Below are positions 29,589 to 38,448 of a DNA stretch of 64,000 nucleotides, piece after piece. Each line of letters opens with the position of its first letter. Position 1 is the first letter of the stretch. Position numbers and translations under genes: made by a program. The notes below the pieces were generated by a model that was not told the DNA's origin, did no database searches, and saw only the letters and a list, made by a program, of their open reading frames with translations. The stretch is from Planctomycetota bacterium (lineage in GTDB: Bacteria > Planctomycetota > Planctomycetia > Pirellulales > UBA7805): the NCBI GenBank assembly GCA_003389215.1, contig QQVP01000132.1, positions 1-64,000 of the forward strand, written 5' to 3'.

Positions 29589-31034
29589 ATGGGTTCTCGA
29601 GGTATGGCCGAAGCGACGCGGCGCGCGACGGACTTCGCGCGCCGCGCGGTGGGGCAACTGCTGGTCGGGCTCTCGCTGATCGCTGCCGGCAACTCGGCCG
29701 CCGGCGAGGACATCAAGCAGACCGCACTCTACGGGCGGATCAAGACGTCGATCGACGCCGTGCGGGCGATCGACACGCACGACCATCTTCGCGGCTTCGA
29801 TCTGATCCCCGATCGCGTCGACACGCCCCAGGGTCGCGGGATGACGCTCTACAGTTTGTGGGCCCATAGCTACCTGACTCGCACCACGAAGATCACCCAT
29901 TGGCCGGCCGATCGTTCGTTCGATACCTGGTGGTCGCGGGCCCGCAACGACTTCGACGACGTGCGGGCGACCAGTTTCTACCGCTATCTGGTGCCGGCCT
30001 TTCGCGATCTGTACGGCGTCGACTTCGACACGATCAGCGACGACGAAGCCCGCGAGCTGAATCGGCGGATCTTCGAGAACTATCGCACCGACGCCTGGCT
30101 GCAGAAGGTGATCACCGAGCGGGCGAACATCGAGCTGATGTTCATCGATCCCTACTGGAATCGCCTGCAGTTTGCGCGGGAGTATCGCTTTGCGGTGCCG
30201 GTGCTGAACGTGACGACGATTCTCAGCGCGAGCCATCCCGAGCGAACGCCCTCGCCGCGCGACAGTCCGTTCGAGTATGCGAAGCGGAAGAAGCTCTCGA
30301 CCGACTCCTTCGACGACTTTTTGGCGGTAATCGACCGCTTGTTTCAAGACGCGGTGGCGGCCGATGCGGTCTGCCTGAAGTCGACGCAGGCCTATGTGCG
30401 GACGCTCGACTACGAACCGGTCGAAAAGGAGCAGGCGGCGGCCGTCTACGGCAAGTCGCCCGACGAGGCGACCGCCGCCGAGCAGAAGCAGTTCGAAGAC
30501 TTCATGTTCTGGCACGTCTGCCGGCTCAGTGTCCAGTATGCGTTGCCCTTTCAGGTCCACACGGGCGACGCGCGGGTGCAAGACTCGAACCCGATGCTGC
30601 TGGTCGACGTGATCGAGGCCAACCCGCAAACGAAGTTCATCCTGTTTCACGGCGGCTATCCGTGGGTGGGCGAGACGGGGGCCATCGCCATGAAGCACGG
30701 CAACGTCTGGATCGACTCGTGTTGGCTGCCGACGCTCAGCTACACGATGGCCCGCCGGGCCTATCAGGAGTGGCTCGATGCGGTGCCGTCCAATCGCATT
30801 ATGTGGGGCGCCGACACCGTCGACGCGGAGGGCATTTACGGGGCGACCGAACTGACGCGGCAATGCCTGGCCGAGGCGCTCGCGGAGAAGGTCGCCCGCG
30901 GCGAGCTGGCCGAGGAACATGCCCTGCGGATTGGCAGGCAAGTGTTGCGGGAGAACGCGCTGGCACTGTTTCCGAAGCTGAAGCGAATGTTGTGGCGCGG
31001 TGAGGCGGAGCGGGCAGAAGGCGACGAAGGGTGA
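29589..31034 (+). CDS. Exported amidohydrolase (metal-dependent, TIM-barrel type)
   Basis: This protein of about 481 residues has a signal peptide (FARRAVGQLLVGLSLIAAG). It then has IDTHDHL, the first metal-binding HxH of the amidohydrolase superfamily. PFQVHTGDAR, ILFHGGYPW and a late MWGADTVD supply the remaining metal-ligand candidates. The pattern fits amidohydrolase family 2 (related to uronate isomerase and decarboxylases) rather than urease types. The start is uncertain: ATG 29589, ATG 29604 and GTG 29568 are all possible and none has an ideal ribosome binding site. It sits directly behind the cupin-like gene. The substrate is unknown. Confidence 0.8.
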   Translation: MGSRGMAEATRRATDFARRAVGQLLVGLSLIAAGNSAAGEDIKQTALYGRIKTSIDAVRAIDTHDHLRGFDLIPDRVDTPQGRGMTLYSLWAHSYLTRTTKITHWPADRSFDTWWSRARNDFDDVRATSFYRYLVPAFRDLYGVDFDTISDDEARELNRRIFENYRTDAWLQKVITERANIELMFIDPYWNRLQFAREYRFAVPVLNVTTILSASHPERTPSPRDSPFEYAKRKKLSTDSFDDFLAVIDRLFQDAVAADAVCLKSTQAYVRTLDYEPVEKEQAAAVYGKSPDEATAAEQKQFEDFMFWHVCRLSVQYALPFQVHTGDARVQDSNPMLLVDVIEANPQTKFILFHGGYPWVGETGAIAMKHGNVWIDSCWLPTLSYTMARRAYQEWLDAVPSNRIMWGADTVDAEGIYGATELTRQCLAEALAEKVARGELAEEHALRIGRQVLRENALALFPKLKRMLWRGEAERAEGDEG

Positions 31035-31118
31035 GCAACGCGAGCCGGAAGTGGCCGGCCGTGCGAGAACCGGCCGGTCTCTCGTCTCGGCAGCCGCTCC
31101 CTCATAACGAAGACGGCG

Positions 31119-31325
31119 CTACTCGGGATGCACGAAGCTCATGTGCATCTCGGCATGCCGCAGGCCGAACTGCTCCCACTCGTCGAGCGTCAGACGGCCA
31201 AACACCGGGTGGTCCGCCCGTCGCGTCTCTTCTCCACAGCGGGCGATGGCCGCTTTGAGATGTTCGTCGTAGTTGGCGTAGCGAACCTCGCGACGACCGC
31301 TTACCTTGCCGGTGTCGACGACCAT
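31119..31325 (-). pseudogene. Internally deleted DUF1569 (DinB-like) gene
   Basis: The 68-residue frame begins like DUF1569 proteins (VDTGKVSGRREVRYANYDEHL) and ends like them (HPVFGRLTLDEWEQF, then RHAEMHMSFVHPE). The roughly 80-90 residue middle of the four-helix DinB-like fold is absent. The N- and C-terminal parts are joined in frame at KAAIARCGEE. DUF1569 proteins usually have about 150-170 residues. This looks like an in-frame internal deletion, so function is doubtful unless it is a minimal variant. It converges on the amidohydrolase gene. Confidence 0.55.
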
Positions 31326-31392
31326 GCGATTTGCTCCGACCGGTTGGTGTCGCGCGGACGAAAGGGCGAACGCAGCAGCGGCGACTTCGCGA

Positions 31393-31968
31393 TCAGTTGT
31401 CCAGCTCGATCTCTTCTTCGCCTTCGGCGCTGCCGCCAAAGCTGGTCCGCAGGGCGTCGGCCTGCGAGGCCACGTACTGGTCGGGGCCGACCAGCTTCAA
31501 AAAGTACATGCCCTTCTGTGGTACGCTCAGAATCACGTTCAGCGAACGAGAGTCGGGCACGTCGACGGTGCGTTGCCGAATCGGCGGGCCGATCGACTTC
31601 TTGTAGGTGCCGCTGAGCTCGAGCAGATAGTACTTCCCATAGGTGCCGTCGCCGCTGGTCAGCTTCGCCTCGCGACCTTCTTCATGATACTGGCCGATCC
31701 ACCGCTGCACGTTGGCGCTGACGCTGCTGGCTCCGAAATTGAACACCGCCAACTCGGCGTTGTTGTCTTCGTCGTCGGCATCGCCCAGGCGAAACTGGGC
31801 CGCCCGCAGTCGCGAGGTCGGCTGCTCCGATTTCCAGTCGGCCGGCACCACCAGTTCGAGACCGCCGGCATCGACGGTACGCGTTTCCGTGCCATGAGCC
31901 ACGGGCGGAGTCACATACAGGGCAAACAACAAGAGTCCGCACAGGGCGGATAGCGGCAGGCGATTCAT
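31393..31968 (-). CDS. Secreted protein of unknown function
   Basis: This 191-residue protein has a clear signal peptide (residues 3-22, LPLSALCGLLLFALYV, cleavage near AHG). The mature part is beta-rich: LELVVPADWKSEQPTS, then RLRAAQFRLGDADDEDNNAELAVFNFG and YFLKLVGPDQYV. The end is strongly acidic (EGEEEIELDN). Similar small secreted proteins occur widely in planctomycetes without known function. ATG 31968 has a GAGG at better spacing than ATG 31974. Confidence 0.7.
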   Translation of the reverse strand: MNRLPLSALCGLLLFALYVTPPVAHGTETRTVDAGGLELVVPADWKSEQPTSRLRAAQFRLGDADDEDNNAELAVFNFGASSVSANVQRWIGQYHEEGREAKLTSGDGTYGKYYLLELSGTYKKSIGPPIRQRTVDVPDSRSLNVILSVPQKGMYFLKLVGPDQYVASQADALRTSFGGSAEGEEEIELDN

Positions 31969-32140
31969 AGTCATCCTCGGGCGGGGGCGGGTTCTTATCT
32001 GGGGGTGACGCGCTCGGGGTTGTCGCAGGCGGCGCCGCGCGACATGCGCTCTCGCCCCGTATTGTATCGTGCCACCGGCGCAAGAAAACCTGGTCGCGGC
32101 CGCCGTCGGGGTGCCAGCTAGATTATCGAGTCGCCACGTG

Positions 32141-33136
32141 CTACCACGCTGCCACCCCGATTAGCGGCCAAACACAGCCTTCCAGAAACCAGACGTGGAA
32201 GAGTAGCGGCAACGGCACCAGCAGCCAGGCCGCGGTCCAGACGCGGCCCCGCCAGGCGATCCTATCGACGGGCGAACCGCCGGCTGACCAACGGGACTCC
32301 AGTCGCATCGCCGCCGCGTGGAACGCGAAGTAGAGCAGCGGCAAACCGAAGCCCGCTCGCACCGGCACACTGATGGCCAGTTCGTGCAGCAAGCCCGAAA
32401 AGAGAAAGGCGGCCGTCCCGGCGATCGGCGAACCCGCGACGCGGCGTAGCGGACGATAGACGGCCGCCGCCGTCATTTCCGAGAACGCGAGATTCCAGCG
32501 ACGACCCCAAAACTCCGTCAGACTGGTCGACCACAGCGGGGCGACGAACAGCTTGCGCACCGCCGCACCGAGCCGGCGCATCAAGGCGGCCAGCAGGTCG
32601 AACAGTCCGAAGTGGACGACCAGACTGAAGCCGACCAGCAGCAGACAAGTCGCCGCAGCGCGACGTGCCTCACCGGACGGCCCGCCCATCGCCAGTTGTC
32701 GGGCCACGACAACGAGCAGGCAGCCCCAGCCGACCCGCACCAGGCCGCTTTGCGCGAGCGGCCAAACACCCTGGCAGGATCGGCCGGGCACGTTTCGAAA
32801 GCGGGCCGGTCGCATGCCGAACCAGGCCACGCAAAAGACGACCCAGGCCAGCGGCCGCAGTCGCACACGCTCGACGAGGTGCGCCTCGGTGGCCACGACG
32901 ACCTTCATTCCCCAGAGCAGCGCCGCAATGATCGCCAGCATCCGCACGCCCGCCGGCTCGGCCACCGTGAGTCGTTCGATGAAGGCCGCGCTGACGATTA
33001 GCAGCGTCCAAGCGTTGCCACGGGCAATCGCCGGAGTGCGGATCCGCGCGATCCCATAGCCGACGACGAGCATGCCGCCCAGCCAGGCCAACGCGATCGC
33101 CACGGTCGCGGTCGTCGTTGGCAAATAGGCGTTCAT
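32141..33136 (-). CDS. Membrane-bound O-acyltransferase / wax synthase-like protein
   Basis: This 331-residue polytopic protein has about eight hydrophobic segments. The MBOAT-type block is LTEFWGRRWNLAFSEM, with LFSGLLHELAISVP carrying the conserved catalytic-type His. It resembles wax-ester synthase-like acyltransferases (MBOAT_2), which transfer acyl groups to alcohols or sterol-like acceptors at the membrane. The acceptor is unknown. Its start overlaps the stop of the small membrane protein upstream (ATGA), so the two are translationally coupled and may work together. Confidence 0.8.
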   Translation of the reverse strand: MNAYLPTTTATVAIALAWLGGMLVVGYGIARIRTPAIARGNAWTLLIVSAAFIERLTVAEPAGVRMLAIIAALLWGMKVVVATEAHLVERVRLRPLAWVVFCVAWFGMRPARFRNVPGRSCQGVWPLAQSGLVRVGWGCLLVVVARQLAMGGPSGEARRAAATCLLLVGFSLVVHFGLFDLLAALMRRLGAAVRKLFVAPLWSTSLTEFWGRRWNLAFSEMTAAAVYRPLRRVAGSPIAGTAAFLFSGLLHELAISVPVRAGFGLPLLYFAFHAAAMRLESRWSAGGSPVDRIAWRGRVWTAAWLLVPLPLLFHVWFLEGCVWPLIGVAAW

Positions 33137-33570
33137 GGCACGACGCGGGTGAGGTTGTCGACGGCGGCCCAGGTATAGGTCGACGCCAGCAAGACGAACA
33201 GGCCGACGAGCGTCACCTCGGCCAGCTTGTAAATGCGACCGACGGGAAAATCGCGGCGATCGAGGGCGGCGAACTGCAGTACGATGCGCACACTCCAGAA
33301 CAGGGCCATGTAGCAGGTCAGCGCCGCGGCCAGCGGGTGCGCGTCGAGAATCCAGTTACCAGCCAGGGCCGAGACGAGCCCAAACGAACAGATCATCGTC
33401 CAGGTGTAGGCGGCGTAGACCCAGAAGATCTCGCGCGTGATGGGTCGCAATTGCGCCGTGTCTTTGCGCCAGCCCAGAATCTTTGGCAACGCCAGCACGC
33501 CGATGCAGAGAATCAGTTGGGCCCAGCCCGCCAGGGCGACGGCGCTTGGCAATGTGATCAACTCGCGCAT
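33133..33570 (-). CDS. Small membrane protein coupled to the MBOAT gene
   Basis: This 145-residue protein has four predicted membrane helices (about residues 8-30, 48-68, 80-100, 118-138). Features include ALPKILGWRKDTAQLRPITR and YTWTMICSFGLVS. I do not recognise the family with confidence. It is the first gene of a two-gene unit with the acyltransferase, by ATGA overlap, so it may be an accessory subunit. Confidence 0.7.
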   Translation of the reverse strand: MRELITLPSAVALAGWAQLILCIGVLALPKILGWRKDTAQLRPITREIFWVYAAYTWTMICSFGLVSALAGNWILDAHPLAAALTCYMALFWSVRIVLQFAALDRRDFPVGRIYKLAEVTLVGLFVLLASTYTWAAVDNLTRVVP

Positions 33571-33775
33571 GGTGATCGCTCCCCTTAGCCTAGGTGATTG
33601 GGCCCGTCTGCATCGCAGGGCGAGAAGCGCAGGTGATGCGGTCGGCAGGCCGTGCCAGTGGCAGCGTGCGAGGTTCTCGCCACGGCACTAACCGCGGGTG
33701 CGTCGCGCTACTAACCGCCGACTGCGAAAGAAATGGGCGCGGCCGCCGCCGGGCCGCCACTCGCGACGTCACGCC

Positions 33776-34858
33776 TTACCGCACGTCGGCCATGAACCGC
33801 GAGAAGCGGGCCTGATGCATGGCGAAGTTGTCGCCGAAGATGCTGGTAAAGTCGGCCAGTCGCTGCTGCGGCGAATAGCTGCCGCCCGGCTCGCGATTGG
33901 CCGTCTTGGTAAGGTACTCGGTATAGCGACGGGGCTGCGTCTCGGACAGATAGAAGCTGAAGGCCCAAGCCTGGGCATAGGCCGCCGAGGTGTTGTGCTG
34001 GAAACCGCGGTCGGAGGTGATCATGTCGGCCAACGCGGCCTTGGTCAGCTGCGGTGCGTATCTTTGGTAGGCGGCCAGCTGCGTGCGATTGACGCGGTCC
34101 CCGCGGCCCGAGAAGTTGCGCGAATCGTACACGCCTTCGGCTTCGAACAACGTGCCGAGACCCTCGGCCACCCACTGCGGACAGCCGACAAAGCGACGAT
34201 GCACGCCCGTGTTGAAGGCGGTCTGGTGCGTCACCTCGTGTATGATTGTCTTGGCGTTGCGGCGCCACTGGGCCCCGCGGGTTCGTCCGTCGGCCTCGTC
34301 GAAGAGGTGGACGCGATTGGTCATCGGCGAGTAGTAGCCCAACACGTCGGTGCCGATCGGGTGTCCCGTGCGGGCGGCATACTTGCGGTAGTCGTTCTGG
34401 TTCTTCCAGACCACGGCAATCAACGGGAACTCGGGATCCTCGAGCCGCATGCCGCGCACCGAAAAGTAATGGACAAACGAGCGATAGAGATCTTCGAATC
34501 GCTCGGCCCAGCGATCGCGCTCGCCGGCCGGATGGGCGACCAGGTAGTGGCCCGTGCCGGTCACGTCGAATTGATTGCCCAACTCGGCGGAGAGCCGACT
34601 GCGAATTTCCGAAGCGGTGTAGCTGCGGAAGTGGCCGGCCGAGCGGTGGAAGTTGCGGGCCTGGTTGGTGCGGAAGTCGAGCAACTGTCCGTCGCGGAGC
34701 ATCAACTGCACGCGGGACTTGGTCCAGTAGACGGGTCGCCCCTCGACGCTGCGGCCGTCGACGTCGACACGAATCATATAGTTGGCCGCGTATGTAGCGG
34801 CCGTGGCCCAAACCGTCGTCACGAAGAACAGTGCCGCTACGCAAATCGCTCGGTACAT
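33776..34858 (-). CDS. DUF1570 family putative metallopeptidase, exported
   Basis: This 360-residue protein has a signal peptide (residues 2-24). An SHD1-like beta region, YMIRVDVDGRSVEGRPVYW, is followed by the DUF1570 domain with the zinc-binding motif IIHEVTHQTAFNTG and the downstream WVAEGLGTLFE (candidate third ligand Glu, gluzincin style). It ends with a helical AQAWAFSFYL region. DUF1570 proteins are abundant in planctomycetes and look like secreted zinc peptidases, but activity has not been shown to my knowledge. Confidence 0.85.
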   Translation of the reverse strand: MYRAICVAALFFVTTVWATAATYAANYMIRVDVDGRSVEGRPVYWTKSRVQLMLRDGQLLDFRTNQARNFHRSAGHFRSYTASEIRSRLSAELGNQFDVTGTGHYLVAHPAGERDRWAERFEDLYRSFVHYFSVRGMRLEDPEFPLIAVVWKNQNDYRKYAARTGHPIGTDVLGYYSPMTNRVHLFDEADGRTRGAQWRRNAKTIIHEVTHQTAFNTGVHRRFVGCPQWVAEGLGTLFEAEGVYDSRNFSGRGDRVNRTQLAAYQRYAPQLTKAALADMITSDRGFQHNTSAAYAQAWAFSFYLSETQPRRYTEYLTKTANREPGGSYSPQQRLADFTSIFGDNFAMHQARFSRFMADVR

Positions 34859-35208
34859 CGTCGCCTGGCTCCCACGAATCGTTGCTGCAAGAAGGCCGGC
34901 CGCCGCGAATCGCCCTCACCCGCGATGCCTGCCATCTCAAGTTTAGGTCACCAAATGCGTCCCCGTCGGGTGGGAAAAACCGGGATTCGCACGTTTCCCG
35001 GGCGCCAACGTCGGGTGTCGTCGTGCCGCCGCGAAGCGGTGTTGGGCCAGCGACCGGTAAGAACGCGGCCCGGGCGGGCGTTCCAACTTGGTCCGCTCCG
35101 AAGACGTTGGGTAGAATGACCCCGGGGCGCGACGGGTCGTCAGGTCGAAGGGGCCGCTGGGGTACATAACGAGGCACACAGAGACTCCAAGTCAGGAGAC
35201 GAATTTCT
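34859..35208. other. Divergent intergenic region
   Basis: This 350-bp region lies between the DUF1570 gene (minus) and the next plus-strand gene. It has no gene; a promoter-like pair for the plus-strand gene is listed separately. Confidence 0.5.
35088..35117 (+). promoter_or_regulatory. Candidate promoter for the secreted protein at 35209
   Basis: TTGGTC and TAGAAT are separated by 18 bp. The -10 matches 5 of 6 consensus bases, the -35 only 3. It would give a leader of about 85 nt. Confidence 0.35.
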
Positions 35209-36570
35209 ATGCTGGGCATGTTGCTGATGACCGCCACGATCGCCCTGGGACAGCCGCCGGCCGATGCCGATAGAGCCGCTGCCGACGAAGCTGTCGCCGC
35301 CGACGCGGCCGCCGTTTCTGAGCAAGCCGCTGCGGCGCAGCCCGATCTGGAAACGCAAGTTGCTCGCCTGGTACGAGCCCTGGGGGCCGACAAACTGCGA
35401 ACCCGCAACGAGGCGGAAGCGGCGCTCTTGGAACTTGGACCGGCGGCCATTCCTTTCCTCGTGCCCAACCCGCTGCAAACGGAAGAACAGCGGCGGCGGA
35501 TTCGCCGCGTCGTCGATCGCCTGCGACGCGATCAAGCGGTCTCGGCCACCAGCGGATCCAAGGTGACACTGCAACTCGAGGGCGTGAAACTCTCGGTAGC
35601 GCTCGAACAACTCGAACAACAGTCGGGCAACAAGATCCTCGATCGCCGGACGGCCCCGGAGGGCGAGCTGCCGAGCGATCCGAACGTGCAACTGGTGGCT
35701 GAAGAGATGCCCTACTGGGAGGCGCTCGATCAGTTGGTCCAGCAGGCGGGCGTGGCCATCTATCCCTATGCCGTCGACGACGAGACGGGTCCCGGCGAGA
35801 GCCTGGTGCTCGTCGACGCCTCGACGCCCGGGACCTTCGCGCAGCGTCACGTCGCCTACGACGGCGCGTTTCGCGTCGAGGCGGTGTGGATCCGCACCCG
35901 CAGCAATTTGCAGCGTGAAGGCCAGGGCGGGCTGCAATTGGAACTGAGACCAGCCTGGGAGCCGCGGCTGCGGCCCGTCTCGTTGCAGGCCGACTTTTCC
36001 CAGTTCGCGGCCGTCCTTTCCAACGGCGAGCCGCTGGCCCTCGAGAGCACCGGCACCCGGTCGCTCGATGCCTTTGGCATCTCGAGTCAGCTGATGGTCC
36101 ACCTGGCACTGCCGCCCCGCGCGGCGACGGCGATCCAATCGATCCGCGGCAAGCTCACTGCGGTGGTGCCGGGACGCACCGAGACGTTTCGCTTCGAACA
36201 GCTTCGCCAGCGCGACGAGGAGGTCTCGCAGCAGGCGGGCGACGTGACCGTCTTCCTGCAGCGAATCGTCAAGAATCAAGAGACGTGGGAGATTCGCCTG
36301 CGGGCCCAGTTCGGCGACGATGCCGGTGGCCTCGAATCGCACTTGGAAGGCTGGGTCGCGGGCAACGAGGTCTATCTCGAATCGCTGAACGGACAAGAGA
36401 AGGTCGAGGTCGCCGCGGACGACGATCCCGACGCGGTGGTCACCTCAGGGGCCGGTTTCATCTTCGTGCTCGATCGCGATATCTCCGAGTATCGACTCAT
36501 CTACAAGACGCCTGCGGCACTGGTGAAGCGCGAGGTGACGTTCGAGCTGACCGATATTCCGCTGCCGTAG
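35209..36570 (+). CDS. Conserved exported protein of unknown function
   Basis: This 453-residue protein has a short signal-like N terminus (LLMTATIALGQ) and an Ala-rich linker. An N-terminal helical segment with HEAT-like features follows (VRALGADKLRTRNEAEAALLELG, then AAIPFL). After about residue 110 comes a domain beginning with VTLQLEGVKLSVALEQLEQQSG, of the type that resembles the STN/secretin-short domain. The C-terminal half is beta-rich (VFLQRIVKNQETWEIRLRA). The AGGAG about 11 nt before the ATG supports the start. It probably acts in the envelope, but no enzyme motif is visible. It precedes a parvulin chaperone gene by 15 bp and may share its transcript. Confidence 0.7.
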   Translation: MLGMLLMTATIALGQPPADADRAAADEAVAADAAAVSEQAAAAQPDLETQVARLVRALGADKLRTRNEAEAALLELGPAAIPFLVPNPLQTEEQRRRIRRVVDRLRRDQAVSATSGSKVTLQLEGVKLSVALEQLEQQSGNKILDRRTAPEGELPSDPNVQLVAEEMPYWEALDQLVQQAGVAIYPYAVDDETGPGESLVLVDASTPGTFAQRHVAYDGAFRVEAVWIRTRSNLQREGQGGLQLELRPAWEPRLRPVSLQADFSQFAAVLSNGEPLALESTGTRSLDAFGISSQLMVHLALPPRAATAIQSIRGKLTAVVPGRTETFRFEQLRQRDEEVSQQAGDVTVFLQRIVKNQETWEIRLRAQFGDDAGGLESHLEGWVAGNEVYLESLNGQEKVEVAADDDPDAVVTSGAGFIFVLDRDISEYRLIYKTPAALVKREVTFELTDIPLP

Positions 36571-36585
36571 GCGAAGCGAGGGGCA

Positions 36586-37611
36586 ATGATGAGTTGGCAA
36601 CGACGGTGGTTCTCATCGCAAGTGGCGCCCTTTCGCAAATTCGTTGTGGTGCTTGCTCTCCTGTCAGGCGGACCGCTGCCGCTGACACACACGAATGCCG
36701 AAGAGACGACGGCCCGCGCACTGGTCGTGGCGGCCATGGTGGACGACGTGCCGATTTACGTGGCCGAGGTCGAAGCGGCCCTAGTCGACGTGATCGGCGA
36801 GCAGGATCTGCCCGAGTCGCGACGTGTGCGGCTCGCCGTGGCGATGATGGAACAAATTGTCGACCAGCGGATCGTGCTGCATCACTTGCGGCGGCGAAAG
36901 TTGGCGGCCAGTCGTCATCGGGTCGACGCCGAGGTCAAACATCTGGCCGGTCGACTGAAGCGACGCGACAGCAACCTGGCCGAACACCTGGCGACCCGCG
37001 GCATTTCGGAGCAGGCCCTGCGCGAAGAGATTCACTGGCGGCTCAGCTGGCAAAAGCACCTTGACGAACAGCTGACCGATGAGCGACTCGCCCACCACTT
37101 CGACGAGCATCGTCGCGACTTCGACGGCACCCGCGTGCGCGTGTCGCAGATCTTACTGAAGGCCACGAGCGAGGAAGAGATCGCGGAGCGTCGCGCGCAA
37201 CTGGAGCGATTGCGAGAGGAGATCATCAATGGCGGGCGAGAGTTTGCCGCGGCGGCTCGAGAACTTTCCGAGGCGCCGTCCCGCGCTGCCGGCGGCGATC
37301 TGGGCCTGATCGCACGCCGTGGCGAGATGCACGAGACGATTGCGTCCGCCGCCTTCGGCCTCGAGCCAGGCGAGTTGAGCCGCCCGCTGGTGACGCCGCA
37401 CGGCGTGCATCTGCTTCAGTGCACCGCCGTTGAGCCGGGCGAGAAGACATGGCGAGACGTTCGCGACGAGCTTCGCCGCGCGGTCACCCACCAACTCTTC
37501 GCCGAAATCGTCGAGGCCGAACGCGCACAGGTCGCCGTGCGCTTTACCGGGGCGATCGCCTATCGCGACCCGGCAAGCGGCAGGTTGATCAGGCCGCAAC
37601 CGCCGCGCTGA
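36586..37611 (+). CDS. Exported parvulin-type peptidyl-prolyl isomerase (SurA/PpiC-like)
   Basis: This 341-residue protein has a signal peptide (KFVVVLALLSGGPLPLT). A SurA-like N-terminal helical domain (about 45-165) is followed by a rotamase domain (about 180-285). The rotamase domain has RVSQILLKA, FAAAARELSEAPSRAAGGDLG and the hydrophobic pocket motif SAAFGLEPGELSRPLVTPHGVHLLQ. It would catalyse proline isomerisation and chaperone proteins in the periplasm. It starts 15 bp after the preceding exported protein gene, which suggests a shared transcript. Confidence 0.9.
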   Translation: MMSWQRRWFSSQVAPFRKFVVVLALLSGGPLPLTHTNAEETTARALVVAAMVDDVPIYVAEVEAALVDVIGEQDLPESRRVRLAVAMMEQIVDQRIVLHHLRRRKLAASRHRVDAEVKHLAGRLKRRDSNLAEHLATRGISEQALREEIHWRLSWQKHLDEQLTDERLAHHFDEHRRDFDGTRVRVSQILLKATSEEEIAERRAQLERLREEIINGGREFAAAARELSEAPSRAAGGDLGLIARRGEMHETIASAAFGLEPGELSRPLVTPHGVHLLQCTAVEPGEKTWRDVRDELRRAVTHQLFAEIVEAERAQVAVRFTGAIAYRDPASGRLIRPQPPR

Positions 37612-37633
37612 TCGGCCCTCGTTGACTACGACA

Positions 37634-37653
37634 CGGCGACGACAACTTCGCCG
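37634..37653 (+). terminator. Hairpin between convergent genes
   Basis: The stem CGGCGA/TCGCCG (6 bp, 8-nt loop) lies between the PPIase stop and the TPR-gene stop. There is no T run, so a role as a bidirectional terminator is only possible. Confidence 0.25.
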
Positions 37654-37659
37654 CACCGT

Positions 37660-38196
37660 CTACTTCGCCGCGATCTGCTGTCGCAGCGCGAGCGGGTCGC
37701 TCGGGTCGCACCGCAACAACACGCCGACCACCTCGCGGGCCATCTGCTGTTTGTCGAGCTGCAGGAGACAGTGCGCCAGGCCTTTGCCCGCGGCAAAGAA
37801 GCTCTCGTTGGCCGCACGGGATTGCGGCAGCGGACTCGGCATACCGGCGTCCCGCAGTGCCTTCAGCCCGGCGCGATAGGCTTGCCCAAAGTGTCCCCGG
37901 GCCAACTTCAGATCGCCCTCTTCCAGGGCGATTTCGCCGAGTCGTTGATGGGCGGCGATCAGGTTGGGACAGCCGGAAAGCAGCCACCGCAGCTCTTCCC
38001 GCGCCACGTCGGTCTCGCCCAACTCGAGCATCGAATCGACCTCTTCCAGATCGTCAGCCCGCTCGACGGCGCAGCGCGGATGGAGTAGCTCCCAAGCGTC
38101 GTCACCGGCCCGCGTCACGCGAACGTCGTTGGCGGCGCGCCGCACGGGCGGTGGCGCGGAAGCGTCTTTGCGTTTGGTCTTCTTCTTCGCGGCCAT
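37660..38196 (-). CDS. TPR-like helical protein
   Basis: This 178-residue cytoplasmic protein starts with a Lys-rich tail (MAAKKKTKRKDAS). Helix pairs of tetratricopeptide type follow: SMLELGETDVAREELRWLL, HQRLGEIALEEGDLKLARGHF, GLAHCLLQLDKQQMAREVVGVLL. No catalytic motif is seen. TPR proteins usually scaffold other proteins; the partner is unknown. Confidence 0.65.
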   Translation of the reverse strand: MAAKKKTKRKDASAPPPVRRAANDVRVTRAGDDAWELLHPRCAVERADDLEEVDSMLELGETDVAREELRWLLSGCPNLIAAHQRLGEIALEEGDLKLARGHFGQAYRAGLKALRDAGMPSPLPQSRAANESFFAAGKGLAHCLLQLDKQQMAREVVGVLLRCDPSDPLALRQQIAAK

Positions 38197-38448
38197 GGCA
38201 GAAGTCGGCCCACCGTCGCAGAGATCGGCCCGCCGTCGCGGGCCTGAGTGTCACCTTACAAGTCCGAACCGTTAGAGGGTAAACCCCGCGCGGCTCGACG
38301 TCCACGGGCGACTCCTTGTTGGCGGGGTGTGGCCGTTCCTACAATCGATTCGACAGCGGAGCGGGCGAATCAACCATGAAGAGTCACGGCAGCGGCGGCG
38401 GGGCCCTCGCCGGAGAGTTTATTTGGCCCCCGGGCAGGATGCGTCACC

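Noticed and set aside
31035..31118. Terminator hairpin with CCGGCC repeats behind the amidohydrolase
   Set aside because: The CCGGCC elements are self-complementary and lack a T run, so a specific terminator cannot be supported.
33711..35468. Large minus-strand open frame overlapping the DUF1570 gene and the next plus-strand gene
   Set aside because: It runs in another frame across two genes with clear motifs; composition is Arg/Ala/Ser-rich and domain-free.
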